Below are positions 12,000 to 20,466 of a stretch of DNA of 64,000 nucleotides, piece after piece. The position numbers were made by a program, and so were the translations under genes. The notes under the pieces are model-generated. The model had not been told where the DNA came from and searched no databases. It saw only the letters and a program-made list of their open reading frames with translations. The stretch is from Niallia sp. XMNu-256 (GTDB lineage: Bacteria > Bacillota > Bacilli > Bacillales > Cytobacillaceae): the NCBI RefSeq assembly GCF_036670015.1, contig NZ_CP137636.1:412501-476500 (forward strand). Direction: 5' to 3'. How positions within the stretch are numbered: position 1 is the stretch's first letter; each line of letters opens with the position of its first letter.

Positions 12000-13427
12000 T
12001 TGGAATTTGAAACTGTCATTGGACTTGAAGTCCACGTTGAGTTAAAAACTAATTCAAAAATCTTTTCAGCTAGCCCGAATCAATTTGGAGCGGAGCCAAA
12101 TTCAAATACATCTGTAATCGAGCTTGGTTATCCAGGTGTGTTGCCGGTTTTAAATAAAAAGGTCGTTGATTTTGGAATGAAAGCATGCATGGCGCTAAAC
12201 TGTGAAGTTGCTTCGCATACAAAATTTGACCGAAAGAATTACTTTTATCCGGACAATCCAAAAGCCTATCAAATCTCTCAATTTGACAAACCAATTGGAG
12301 AGCATGGCTGGATTGAAATTGAAGTAGACGGCTATAAGAAAAAAATTGGCATTACTCGTATTCATTTAGAAGAAGATGCTGGTAAGTTAAATCATGAAGG
12401 TAGATATTCCCTATGTGATTACAACCGACAAGGAACACCTTTAATTGAAATCGTTTCTGAGCCGGATATTCGTACACCAAATGAAGCGTATGCTTACTTG
12501 GAAAAATTAAAGTCCATCATTCAGTATACAGGTGTATCTGATTGTAAAATGGAAGAAGGATCGCTTCGCTGTGATGCGAATATTTCCTTAAGACCTGTTG
12601 GGCAAGAGGAATTCGGAACAAAAACCGAGTTAAAGAACTTAAACTCGTTCAACTTCGTTCGAAAAGGGCTAGAATACGAGGAAAAAAGACAAGCTCAAGT
12701 CCTGCGTTCTGGCGGAGTAATCGAGCAAGAAACTCGTCGTTATGATGAAGCTAGCGGTACGACTAGTCTAATGAGGGTAAAAGAGGGATCTGATGATTAC
12801 CGTTATTTCCCAGAACCTGATTTATTAGATGTATATATTGATGAAGAATGGAAAGAGCGTATACGGGCTGAAATCCCAGAGCTTCCAGATGAACGTAAAA
12901 AACGTTATGTCGAAGAGTTTGGATTGCCAGCCTATGATGCAGCTGTATTAACGGTAACTAAAGAAAGTGCTGATTTCTTTGAGGCAACAGTTGCTGCAGG
13001 TGCAGATGCGAAGCTTGCTTCCAACTGGATCATGGGAGATGTGTCTGCCTACTTAAATGCAGAGCAGAAAGAATTACATGATGTCGCCCTTACTCCTGAG
13101 GGGTTAGCAGGCATTATTAAATTAATCACAGATGGAACGATTTCTTCAAAAATTGCTAAAACTGTTTTTAAAGAGTTGATTGAAAACGGTGGCGATGCTG
13201 AAACAATCGTTAAAGAAAAAGGACTTGTTCAAGTATCTGATGAAGGTGCTTTATTACAATGGGTCACAGAAGCAATTGCTAATAACCCAAAATCGGTGGA
13301 AGATTATCAAAATGGGAAGAAAAAAGCAGTTGGTTCATTAGTAGGCCAAGTTATGAAGGCGTCTAAAGGACAAGCAAATCCACAATTGGTTAACAAAATC
13401 CTTATGGAAGAGTTAAACAAACTATAA
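12000..13427 (+). CDS. gatB: GatB, amidotransferase subunit B
   Basis: A 475-residue kinase-like subunit that activates the tRNA-bound Glu or Asp with ATP and transfers ammonia. The GatB signature [10 protein letters not shown] and the core [11 protein letters not shown] are present. The C-terminal GatB/YqeY domain ([26 protein letters not shown]) binds tRNA. The start is TTG with AAGGGGGGAG just upstream, inside the end of gatA. A strong terminator closes the operon. Confidence 0.97.
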   Translation: MEFETVIGLEVHVELKTNSKIFSASPNQFGAEPNSNTSVIELGYPGVLPVLNKKVVDFGMKACMALNCEVASHTKFDRKNYFYPDNPKAYQISQFDKPIGEHGWIEIEVDGYKKKIGITRIHLEEDAGKLNHEGRYSLCDYNRQGTPLIEIVSEPDIRTPNEAYAYLEKLKSIIQYTGVSDCKMEEGSLRCDANISLRPVGQEEFGTKTELKNLNSFNFVRKGLEYEEKRQAQVLRSGGVIEQETRRYDEASGTTSLMRVKEGSDDYRYFPEPDLLDVYIDEEWKERIRAEIPELPDERKKRYVEEFGLPAYDAAVLTVTKESADFFEATVAAGADAKLASNWIMGDVSAYLNAEQKELHDVALTPEGLAGIIKLITDGTISSKIAKTVFKELIENGGDAETIVKEKGLVQVSDEGALLQWVTEAIANNPKSVEDYQNGKKKAVGSLVGQVMKASKGQANPQLVNKILMEELNKL

Positions 13428-13435
13428 ATGAGAAG

Positions 13436-13470
13436 CGCTGGTAAACATCTTAATTTACCAGCGTTTTTTT
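13436..13470 (+). terminator. Terminator of gatCAB
   Basis: CGCTGGTAAA (13436-13445) pairs perfectly with TTTACCAGCG (13454-13463), followed by TTTTTTT. Confidence 0.92.
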
Positions 13471-13540
13471 GTATTGTTTTGGGATAATTTATTCAGAAAT
13501 AAATCCAATCAATTACGACAAAATATTTACATATTTCCCG

Positions 13541-13580
13541 GGAAAAGACAAAAAAGACGACAGAATTGTCGTCTTTTGTC
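13541..13580 (-). terminator. Terminator of putP
   Basis: AAGACGACA (13554-13562) pairs with TGTCGTCTT (13567-13575), extended by GACAAAA/TTTTGTC on the outside. Read on the minus strand it ends in TTTTTTGTC just after the putP stop. Confidence 0.88.
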
Positions 13581-13584
13581 AGTA

Positions 13585-15078
13585 TTAGTTTTCAGTTTTA
13601 AGTAAACGAATCGTCTCATCAAACTCTTTTTCAATCGTTTCATCTCGTTTATAAGTAATTAAACTTACAACAACAGAGAATAATAGATTCACTACAAAGC
13701 CAGGTACGATTTCATATAAAGAGAATGGAATGTAGCCTGATTCGGTTAAGTTGGCCCATACAATAACGGTCACAGCCCCACTAATCATTCCAGCTAGCGC
13801 GCCCCAATTGGTCATTTTTCTCCAGAATAAACTTAGAAGAATGACTGGTCCAAATGCCCCTCCAAAGCCTGCCCAAGCATAGGCAACTAGGTCTAATATT
13901 GTACTGTCTGGGTTAAGTGCTAAAATAAAGGCCACAATCGCAACAAGCAATACTGCCATTCTGCCTAAAAACACATACTCACGGTCAGTAGCATTTTTTC
14001 TGAATAATACTTTATATAAATCCTCAATTAAGGCACTTGATGTAACGATTAACTGGGAAGAAATCGTACTCATAATTGCCGCAAGCACAGCGGCTAATAA
14101 GAAACCTGCAATCAATGGGTGAAAAATAATCTGTCCTAATGTAATAAAGACAGTTTCTGGATTATCTAATGTATATTGCGGATTTTTCGCAAAGAAGGCA
14201 ATTCCGACTAGTGCTGTCATCATCGTTCCAAGTAAAGAGAAAATCATCCAACTCATTCCGATTCGACGTGCACTTTTCGTTTCTCGTATCGTTTTAATCG
14301 CCATAAATCTCACAATAATATGGGGTTGTCCGAAGTAACCGAGTCCCCATGCTAAAGCGGAAATAATCCCGATAACGGTAGTTCCTTTAAATAAGTCTAG
14401 CATAGTCGGATCAATCGCACGGATTGTATTAAATGTTTCACCAGGACCGCCTGTATAAAAAATAGCGATTGAGGGCACTAGGATCAGTGCTATTAGCATC
14501 ATCATACCTTGAAGAAAGTCAGTGTAACTAACTGCTAGGAAACCACCAAACAGTGTGTAAGCGATCGTAACTCCACCAACGATAATCAATCCAACTTTAT
14601 AATCAACTCCAAAAGAGGATTCAAAGAATACACCGCCAGAAACGATCCCAGAAGAAATATAGAAGGTGAAGAAAATAAGAATGACTAAGCCAGAGACAAT
14701 TCTAAGTAGTTTCGTAGAATCTTTAAAACGATTTTCTAAGTAGCTTGGAATTGTAATAGAGTCATTGGCCACTTGTGTGTATGAACGAAGTCTTGGTGCA
14801 ACAAAGAACCAGTTGGCATAAGCACCGAGCGTTAATCCAATAGCAATCCACGCATCAGCAAGACCTGTTACATAGATTCCACCCGGCAAGCCCATAAGCA
14901 ACCATCCGCTCATATCAGCTGCTCCAGCGCTAAGTGCAGTGACAGCCGGTCCGAGTGAACGACCTCCAAGCATATAGTCGGTTAGATTTACCGTTTTTTT
15001 GTATGAATACCAACCGATATACAACATGATCCCGAAATAAATAATAATCGTAATTAATTGATATATTTCATCAGTCAT
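13585..15078 (-). CDS. putP: Sodium/proline symporter PutP (OpuE-like)
   Basis: A 497-residue inner-membrane protein of the sodium/solute symporter (SSF) family, with about 13 predicted membrane helices. The conserved SSF features are present: GGRSLGPAVTALSAGAADMSGW near the N-terminus and the SSQLIVTSSALIEDLYK segment that binds sodium and proline. It imports proline with Na+. In B. subtilis the copy next to gatC is the osmotically induced OpuE, so a role in osmoprotection is likely here; I see no clear SigB site. Start ATG follows AAAGGAGA. Divergent to the thioredoxin-like gene. Confidence 0.93.
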   Translation of the reverse strand: MTDEIYQLITIIIYFGIMLYIGWYSYKKTVNLTDYMLGGRSLGPAVTALSAGAADMSGWLLMGLPGGIYVTGLADAWIAIGLTLGAYANWFFVAPRLRSYTQVANDSITIPSYLENRFKDSTKLLRIVSGLVILIFFTFYISSGIVSGGVFFESSFGVDYKVGLIIVGGVTIAYTLFGGFLAVSYTDFLQGMMMLIALILVPSIAIFYTGGPGETFNTIRAIDPTMLDLFKGTTVIGIISALAWGLGYFGQPHIIVRFMAIKTIRETKSARRIGMSWMIFSLLGTMMTALVGIAFFAKNPQYTLDNPETVFITLGQIIFHPLIAGFLLAAVLAAIMSTISSQLIVTSSALIEDLYKVLFRKNATDREYVFLGRMAVLLVAIVAFILALNPDSTILDLVAYAWAGFGGAFGPVILLSLFWRKMTNWGALAGMISGAVTVIVWANLTESGYIPFSLYEIVPGFVVNLLFSVVVSLITYKRDETIEKEFDETIRLLKTEN

Positions 15079-15344
15079 AAAATTCTCCTTTAATTTTATT
15101 TCCCAGTTATTGTTAAAAATATCACAAAAGTCAATATCTATATTCTATATTTTTTAAAAGTCTTTGACAATATAATAATAAAAGGAAAAAAAGGACGTGA
15201 AGTGTTTTTTTTATGGAAATCTGCCAGTTATCTATAATTCCCACAAAAGGAGGGCAGACTCAGTGTTCGGAAAGCTTGATATTAAAGGAAAATAGCAGGA
15301 AAATAAAGATAAGTTAGTAAAGTTCAACAAGGGACGTGAAGTTG

Positions 15345-15903
15345 ATGGGATTAAAACAGTGGTTTGAAAAAGGATTAACAACAAAAGAGTATATTTCCGG
15401 AATGAAGGTTAATAAGGAAAAGATGGAACATATTAATGATGCCTTTACATTGAGTGTGAAAGAAAAAGAAGAAGCTCAAAAATTTCAAGGCTTGGGCTTA
15501 AGTGCAATTGTGCTTACAGAGGATTGGTGCGGAGACGCGATGTTAAATAATCCGATCTTGTTACACATTGCCGAGGAGGCAAAGATTGATGTTCGTTTCA
15601 TCTTAAGGGACCAAAACCTTGAATTAATGGATCAATATTTAACGAATGGAACAGCTAGATCCATTCCAATCTATATTTTTTTTGATGAAAATGGGGAAGA
15701 AAAAGCGGTTTGGGGACCAAGAGCACCTAAGTTACAGGAATTAGTGACAAGCGAGCTAAGAAAACTACCTAGTCAAGATGATCCAGCCTTTAACGAAAAG
15801 CATGGCCTTATATAAACAATTAGGTGAACGCTATGGAGTTGAGGAAGAGTTATGGCATGAGGTAGCTGAAAGTATCTTAAGCACGTTAGCAAAAATTGCA
15901 TAA
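15345..15903 (+). pseudogene. Thioredoxin-family protein, frameshifted near the 3' end
   Basis: The main frame gives about 156 residues of a thioredoxin-like protein (MGLKQWFEKG, TEDWCGDAM, ARSIPIYIFF, VWGPRAP). It has a single active cysteine in WCGDA rather than WCxxC. Homologues I know are about 190 residues and continue past FEEKQ. Here the frame stops at 15815, while the +1 frame reads on from the ATG at 15802 for 33 residues (MALYKQLGERYGVEEE, then LWHEVAESILSTLAKIA), exactly what the family tail should look like. So a 1-base insertion or 2-base loss near 15795-15803 splits the gene. It may be real decay or a sequencing error. ATG 15345 is preferred to GTG 15336. Confidence 0.75.
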
Positions 15904-15928
15904 TCAAACAAAACTGAATGAATTAGAA

Positions 15929-15957
15929 AGTGGCCATCATGTGGAATGATGGCCACT
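15929..15957 (+). terminator. Perfect hairpin after the thioredoxin-like gene
   Basis: AGTGGCCATCAT (15929-15940) pairs perfectly with ATGATGGCCACT (15946-15957). The T-run is poor, so it may be a weak terminator or an mRNA-stabilising hairpin. Confidence 0.55.
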
Positions 15958-16119
15958 ACTGTCTCTTAACAAATTAGCCGTGCTGAATCTGCACCGAATT
16001 TTTGTCAGGCATTAAAATGCCACCCCTTTATGTCTAGCCTGACTAGGTCGTCCTGTCCGTCGACGAGCTTTCCCGATAAAAATCGGAGAGTTAGGCTTTG
16101 CAGCTGGGGGTTGAACGTT

Positions 16120-16190
16120 GAATTATATAGTGGAGGACTTCTGTGCCTGACAAAGCTTCCGTACAAAAAGCAATGGCTGAATGAGTTAAA
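16120..16190 (+). repeat. Degenerate repeat, copy B (partner at 9985-10060)
   Basis: See copy A. The flanking 15960-16120 has no convincing gene. It shows a further half-similar unit (GACGAGCTTTCCCGATAAAAA), suggesting the element is internally repeated. Confidence 0.45.
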
Positions 16191-16794
16191 TAGGTTTTAT
16201 GCGGTCATTGATTAAATTCTTATCTGTTACCTTAGGTTCTTTATGATGAATAAAGTTGCGGATGTTTGTCCGATGCAAAAAAATGAGTAAAAGCAGAAAA
16301 AAGAGAAACAAAAGATCATCTTCTGGGCCCTGATTCATGATCGTATATAAAAGTAAAATAAGTCCAACTGAGATCGAGCCGAAAAAAACATACTTCGTAA
16401 TGAAGATGACAATGAAAAATGAGAGATAAGCGATTAAAAACAACCAAAAGTTGGCGACGAGTAATGTTCCAGCCGTTGTAGCAATGGCTTTACCTCCTCT
16501 GAAGCCTGCAAAGATTGGAAAGCAATGTCCAATAACGGCCGCAAGTCCTGGATAAAGCGGGCTGAGCTCTACTTGAAAAATAAATGGTATTGACGCAGCC
16601 AGGGCTCCTTTCCCAACATCAACAAGTAGAACGACTAAGGCTGCCTTTTTACCTAATACTCTAAGGGAATTGGTTGCACCTGGGTTTTGGCTCCCGTGTT
16701 CACGAATATCAATCCCGAAAAACACCTTTCCAATAATGAGAGCAGTCGGAATTGAACCGATGAAATAAGCAAGGATAAAAAGGGATATAAGCAT
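16186..16794 (-). CDS. plsY: PlsY, acyl-phosphate:glycerol-3-phosphate acyltransferase
   Basis: A 202-residue integral membrane enzyme that transfers an acyl group from acyl-phosphate to glycerol-3-phosphate, the first step of phospholipid synthesis. All three conserved cytoplasmic motifs are visible: GSIPTALIIGK near the start, GSQNPGATN (about 35-43) and GFRGGKAIATTAG (about 98-110). About five membrane helices. Start ATG with AAAGGAGAG. It stands alone. Length is normal. Confidence 0.95.
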   Translation of the reverse strand: MLISLFILAYFIGSIPTALIIGKVFFGIDIREHGSQNPGATNSLRVLGKKAALVVLLVDVGKGALAASIPFIFQVELSPLYPGLAAVIGHCFPIFAGFRGGKAIATTAGTLLVANFWLFLIAYLSFFIVIFITKYVFFGSISVGLILLLYTIMNQGPEDDLLFLFFLLLLIFLHRTNIRNFIHHKEPKVTDKNLINDRIKPI

Positions 16795-16937
16795 AAATCT
16801 CTCCTTTCTAGCATTTTTCTCTCCTAACTATAAATATATATGAAAAAGCATGAAATAAAAGCCCTCGCTTCTTTGAAAATTGAGACTATACATTCAAATT
16901 CAAATATAAAGGAATTCATAGTTTATTTAACGGATTT

Positions 16938-17011
16938 CCAAAATTTATCTCCCTCCTCAAGGAACGACAGTAAGTAGGTGGGAGATGAATTTTGGTTAGG
17001 CGGTAGCCTAA
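16938..17011. repeat. Pair of hairpins beside the TnpB element
   Basis: CCAAAATTTATCTCCC (16938-16953) and GGGAGATGAATTTTGG (16980-16995) form a 16-bp stem with one G-U or mismatch and a 26-nt loop. It is followed by TTAGGC-GGTA-GCCTAA (16996-17011). They may be the terminator of the minus-strand relic next door, or the subterminal palindromes of an IS200/IS605-type end. Confidence 0.45.
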
Positions 17012-17222
17012 ATATTCTCGACATATTGCCAGTTATTATTGTGATAGGGAAGCTCGCAATCTTTCAGATTGATCTGTTTGTATGACTTACCAGGATACGT
17101 GATGTAATTGCCATGCTTGTCCCTGTATAGCCTGCTCTCTTTATTCTTCGTTTTTCTACCTTTTTTACTTCATACTTGGCAATCTTTTTCCTTGAAATAT
17201 TTGAATCTTTAGACAAACACAC
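17008..17222 (-). pseudogene. Minus-strand coding relic, unknown product
   Basis: The minus strand from about 17222 reads VCLSKDSNISRKKIAKYEVKK. After a one-base shift in an A6 tract (17161-17166) it reads GRKTKNKESRLYRDKHGN, YITYPGKSYKQINLKD, CELPYHNNNWQYVENI and a TAG at 17008-17010. Neither piece has a good start. The protein-like composition and the clean stop suggest the 3' part of a real gene, broken by a frameshift and cut off by the TnpB element. I do not recognise the family. Confidence 0.35.
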
Positions 17223-17239
17223 GTTCTGTTCGTTATAAT
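17209..17239 (+). promoter_or_regulatory. Probable tnpB promoter
   Basis: TAGACA (17210-17215), 18-bp spacer, TATAAT (17234-17239), 31 bp before the tnpB ATG and its GGAGGTGG ribosome site. Confidence 0.5.
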
Positions 17240-17269
17240 GAATATATACCGAATGTTGGAGGTGGAAAC

Positions 17270-18445
17270 ATGTATCGAACCTTAAAAACTCCGTTTCGTG
17301 CTAGTCATACAACGATTCAGCAATTATTCGATATTCGTAGATTAAGTGGAACCATATGGAATGATTGTGTTGAAGTGGCTCGTTATTATTATCGATTGGG
17401 GAATAAGTGGATCACACAAACCGAACTGCAAAAAGAATTAAAACGTCTGTACCCCCTTCACAGTCAAACGATACAAGCTGTAGCCCATAAATTTTTAGCT
17501 GCAAGAGAAGCGACAAGAGAGGCAAGGAAAAAGGGCCACAAAAACATCCGATATCCTTGGAGATATAAATTTGTGTTCAATCCCAAATGGGTAGATGATT
17601 CGTTCTCGATCGAGGGAAAAATACTGATTCTTTCGCTGGGGAATTGGAAGGGCAAAAGACAAAAACCTCTGCGTATTCAGTTGAATAAGGTCCCTGCGGA
17701 ATCGATTAAAGAAGTCGAGTTAGTCTATGATCGAAAATGGTATGCCTGTCTTTCCTACGATGATGGGATCGAACCGATACAAAAAGAGGATGGCGTCACA
17801 GTAAGTATTGATCCTGGTGAAATTCATACGATCGCTAGTGTAACAGAAAAAGGGGATAGTTGTATCATTACAGGAAGATATATGAGAAGCATCCATCAGT
17901 TAAGGAACAAGAAATTAAAGGAACTGCAAATTCTCATGAGTCGCTGTAAAAAAGGAAGTCGTCAATGGAAAAAATACAATCGTGCTAAACGTTACGTATT
18001 ATCCAAAAGCCAATCCCAATTAGAAGATGCTTTGCATAAAACGACTAAAGATTTCATGGATTGGTGTATGGAGCATGACGTTAAACACGTAGTTCTAGGA
18101 TACCCCGAAGGCGTTCAACGAAAGACGAAAAAGAAGAAACGAAAAGAAACAAATCAAAAATTATCCAATTGGTCTTTTGGAAAAGTACACGATTTATTGG
18201 CATACAAATTAAAGGCAAAAGGGGTCACGATCGAAAAGGTGGATGAATCCTATACATCCCAGACATGTCCTGTCTGCGGAAACCGCAAAAAAGCAAAAGG
18301 GAGAAACTATACATGTAAATGCGGATACAAGGAGCATCGTGATATTCATGGTGCAAGAAATATCTTAACAAAAGAGTTGCACGGGAAAATGACTTATTTC
18401 CCTATTAAGCGTGCAACGTATCTACGACCTGTAACTCTGGGGTAG
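17270..18445 (+). CDS. tnpB: TnpB, IS200/IS605-family RNA-guided endonuclease
   Basis: A 391-residue TnpB. RuvC catalytic residues are present: D181 (SIDPGEIHT), E280 (LGYPEGV) and D358 (HRDIHGARN). A four-cysteine zinc ribbon (C333, C336, C349, C351) sits between the last two. The N-terminal half holds the WED/REC-like region starting MYRTLKTPFRASH. TnpB proteins cut DNA guided by an omega-RNA copied from the element's own 3' end, which favours retention of the element. No tnpA transposase lies nearby, so this is an IS1341-like, non-autonomous copy. All catalytic residues are intact, so it may be active. Start ATG after GGAGGTGG. Confidence 0.93.
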   Translation: MYRTLKTPFRASHTTIQQLFDIRRLSGTIWNDCVEVARYYYRLGNKWITQTELQKELKRLYPLHSQTIQAVAHKFLAAREATREARKKGHKNIRYPWRYKFVFNPKWVDDSFSIEGKILILSLGNWKGKRQKPLRIQLNKVPAESIKEVELVYDRKWYACLSYDDGIEPIQKEDGVTVSIDPGEIHTIASVTEKGDSCIITGRYMRSIHQLRNKKLKELQILMSRCKKGSRQWKKYNRAKRYVLSKSQSQLEDALHKTTKDFMDWCMEHDVKHVVLGYPEGVQRKTKKKKRKETNQKLSNWSFGKVHDLLAYKLKAKGVTIEKVDESYTSQTCPVCGNRKKAKGRNYTCKCGYKEHRDIHGARNILTKELHGKMTYFPIKRATYLRPVTLG

Positions 18446-18703
18446 TTGACCAAAAGGACGTTAGTAGACGGGCAAAACCGCCCCTTGTGCGTTGGGAAAC
18501 GTGCATGTTGCTTACGGTGGGAGTTGGCTGTTGAGAAACATCTAACGAAAGTACCACTAGATAAGGGTGAACACTCTTATCTGTCAGAGGGTAGGAAGTT
18601 TGGAGGTGTTGACGACACTAGAAGCATTGCTTCGTTTCGACTGGTCTATTCCTTAGACAAGAAACCCCTTCCTCGAACCAAATGGTTAGGTGGGGGAGGT
18701 TCA
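18380..18703 (+). ncRNA. omega-RNA (reRNA) region of the TnpB element
   Basis: From the tnpB 3' end to the element's right end the DNA is non-coding but structured. The terminal part CCCCTTCCTCGAACC-AAAT-GGTTAGGTGGGGGAGG is the hairpin typical of TnpB guide RNAs. Transcription running past 18703 would give a guide segment beginning ATTGCTAAAAGTGTATG. The 5' limit is an estimate. Confidence 0.6.
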
Positions 18704-18796
18704 TATTGCTAAAAGTGTATGATTAACTATATAATTCTTATAAGAGTTAATATAGATTGGTTAGAGATTCCTATTAACATTGGAGGGTACATTTCG

Positions 18797-20152
18797 TTGG
18801 GGACTGCACTAGTTACGTTAATTGTATTAATTTTTCTTAATGCTTTTTTTGCAGCATCTGAAATGGCATTGGTAGGGTTAAATGATAATAAGGTCAAACG
18901 GATGGCGGAGGATGGGGATAAAAAGGCAAATTTGCTGTATAATCTTATTTCTGAGCCGAGTCGGTTTCTTAGTACGATTCAAATTGGAATCACCCTAGCT
19001 GGCTTTTTAGCGAGTGCTTTTGCAGCTGATTTTTTTGCAGGCCCGCTTGCACAGTTTCTATATGATTTAGGGATTCCTTTAAGCCTAGAAGTATTAAGTA
19101 CAGCTTCGGTCATCGTTATTACTGTTCTTCTTTCTTATTTTACGCTTGTGTTTGGTGAGCTTGTACCAAAGCAATTGGCCCTGCAAAAAGCGGAAGCGAT
19201 TGCAAATCAAGTTGCAATGCCCTTAACATTACTTTTCAAGATCTGTTTGCCGGTTGTAAAGTTTTTAACCTTTTCCACTAATTCGGTTGTACGAGTTTTT
19301 GGTGTGGATCCAAATGCGAAAAGCGAAGAGGCAACCGAAGAGGAAATTCGCATGATGATTGATGTAGGAAGCGAACAAGGAACCATTCAAGCAGCTGAAA
19401 AGTTAATGATTCATAATATTTTTGAGTTTAATGATAAATCGGTTTCAGATATAGTGACACATCGTACAGATATGGTGGCTCTTCCTATTGATGCAACATT
19501 AGAGGAAACCGTTGAAGTAGTTAATTTAGAGAAATATACGAGATTTCCAGTTTATGAAGGCGATATTGATAATATTATAGGAATCTTTCACGTGAAATAT
19601 TTATTTCAGTTTATGAGCAAGGATAATGAACAGAAATTTGATTTAAGCGAATTAATCAGGAAACCTTATTTTGTGCTCGAAACCCAGTCAATTGACACTT
19701 TATTTACAGATATGAAAAAGCATAACGTTCATATCGCAATTGTGTTAGATGAATACGGGGGAACAGAAGGATTAATTACCATTGAAGATATCATTGAGGA
19801 AATCGTTGGGGAAATATCAAGTGAGATTGATGGACCGGATGAAGAAGAAGTCAAACAACTTGCTGAAAATAAGTATTCAATAGAAGGGATCGTTAGTTTA
19901 TATAAACTAGAGCCTTTATTAAAGATTGAATTACCAAAAGCTGATTATGACACCCTAAATGGTTTCCTTATTGGCGAAATTGGCTATATCCCGTCCATTC
20001 ATGAACGGCCAGTTGTATCGTATCAAAACCTTCTTTTTGAGGTAATAGAGGTTTCCGAAAACCGAATAGAAAAAGTGATTGTAACGATAGAAGACAATGA
20101 AGAGATCCGTTTAGAAGATAAAGAGGAAACTCAAGATAAGGTTCAATCATAG
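18797..20152 (+). CDS. CNNM/CBS-domain transporter (hemolysin C-like, CorC family)
   Basis: A 451-residue membrane protein: N-terminal CNNM (DUF21) domain with three or four helices (about 1-185), two CBS domains (about 205-325) and a C-terminal CorC_HlyC domain. Relatives (YhdP, YqhB, CorC, MpfA) act in Mg2+ efflux or magnesium homeostasis. The family motif FLNAFFAASEMALVGLN follows the first residues if the TTG at 18797 is used. That codon has GGAGGG 9 bases upstream, whereas the in-frame ATG at 18719 has no ribosome site and lies in the flank of the TnpB element. A terminator follows. Confidence 0.85.
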   Translation: MGTALVTLIVLIFLNAFFAASEMALVGLNDNKVKRMAEDGDKKANLLYNLISEPSRFLSTIQIGITLAGFLASAFAADFFAGPLAQFLYDLGIPLSLEVLSTASVIVITVLLSYFTLVFGELVPKQLALQKAEAIANQVAMPLTLLFKICLPVVKFLTFSTNSVVRVFGVDPNAKSEEATEEEIRMMIDVGSEQGTIQAAEKLMIHNIFEFNDKSVSDIVTHRTDMVALPIDATLEETVEVVNLEKYTRFPVYEGDIDNIIGIFHVKYLFQFMSKDNEQKFDLSELIRKPYFVLETQSIDTLFTDMKKHNVHIAIVLDEYGGTEGLITIEDIIEEIVGEISSEIDGPDEEEVKQLAENKYSIEGIVSLYKLEPLLKIELPKADYDTLNGFLIGEIGYIPSIHERPVVSYQNLLFEVIEVSENRIEKVIVTIEDNEEIRLEDKEETQDKVQS

Positions 20153-20165
20153 TACAGGATCCTTT

Positions 20166-20208
20166 AAAAATCTTAACCTTCATCCATTGATGGGGTTAAG
20201 ATTTTTTT
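20166..20208 (+). terminator. Terminator after the CNNM/CBS gene
   Basis: AAAAATCTTAACC (20166-20178) pairs with GGTTAAGATTTTT (20194-20206), ending in a run of seven T. Confidence 0.9.
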
Positions 20209-20239
20209 GCGGAAACTGTTCGATGAGTCGAACGTATAT

Positions 20240-20341
20240 AGTAATCAAACGTTTGATTACTCATAAAAGCGAACAAGCCCCTTAAACAAACGTTTGATTA
20301 AGGGATGTTTTTACCAAACAAAAGGACTAAACAAACGTTTG
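20240..20341. promoter_or_regulatory. Three CAAACGTTTG palindromes upstream of dgkB
   Basis: Copy 1 is a perfect 22-bp palindrome centred at 20250/20251 (half-site AGTAATCAAAC). Copy 2, centred at 20291/20292, has 13-bp arms with one mismatch (CCCTTAAACAAAC). Copy 3, centred at 20336/20337, keeps the core CAAACGTTTG and a right arm GATT. Spacings are 41 and 45 bp, near four helical turns. Such repeated dyads with a central CG are typical of TetR- or LacI-type operators. No regulator gene is adjacent. Confidence 0.6.
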
Positions 20342-20388
20342 ATTGATTAAAGCACTTTGTATTTTATTTCCATTTTTCGTGCAAAAAA

Positions 20389-20417
20389 TTGCTAAATTTG
20401 TTTCTTTTCGATATGAT
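20389..20417 (+). promoter_or_regulatory. SigA promoter of dgkB
   Basis: TTGCTA (20389-20394), a 17-bp spacer and TATGAT (20412-20417), about 50 bp before the dgkB start. Confidence 0.65.
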
Positions 20418-20466
20418 GAAAGGGAAATTAATTGAAACTTACAAAGTTCGATATAGGATGATGGGT

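Larger units (their letters stand above)
17200..18704 (+). mobile_element. TnpB-only IS200/IS605-type insertion element
   Basis: The element holds the tnpB promoter, tnpB and a 3' structured region ending in GGTGGGGGAGGTTCA(T) at about 18703. The right end is fairly clear from the terminal hairpin; the left end cannot be fixed and could lie anywhere from 16930 to 17205. It sits between a broken minus-strand gene and a CNNM transporter whose start lies less than 100 bp downstream. Confidence 0.6.

Noticed and set aside
15264-15296. Ten-codon frame VFGKLDIKGK after AAAAGGAGGG
   Set aside because: Strong ribosome site but too short to support; could be a leader peptide or a relic.
16030-16215. 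61-residue plus frame in the repeat region before plsY
   Set aside because: No ribosome site and no protein-like features; it overlaps the 3' end of plsY and a degenerate repeat.
18446-18712. 88-residue open frame directly after tnpB
   Set aside because: It lies over the omega-RNA and right-end region; no ribosome site, odd composition, and structure explains the sequence better.
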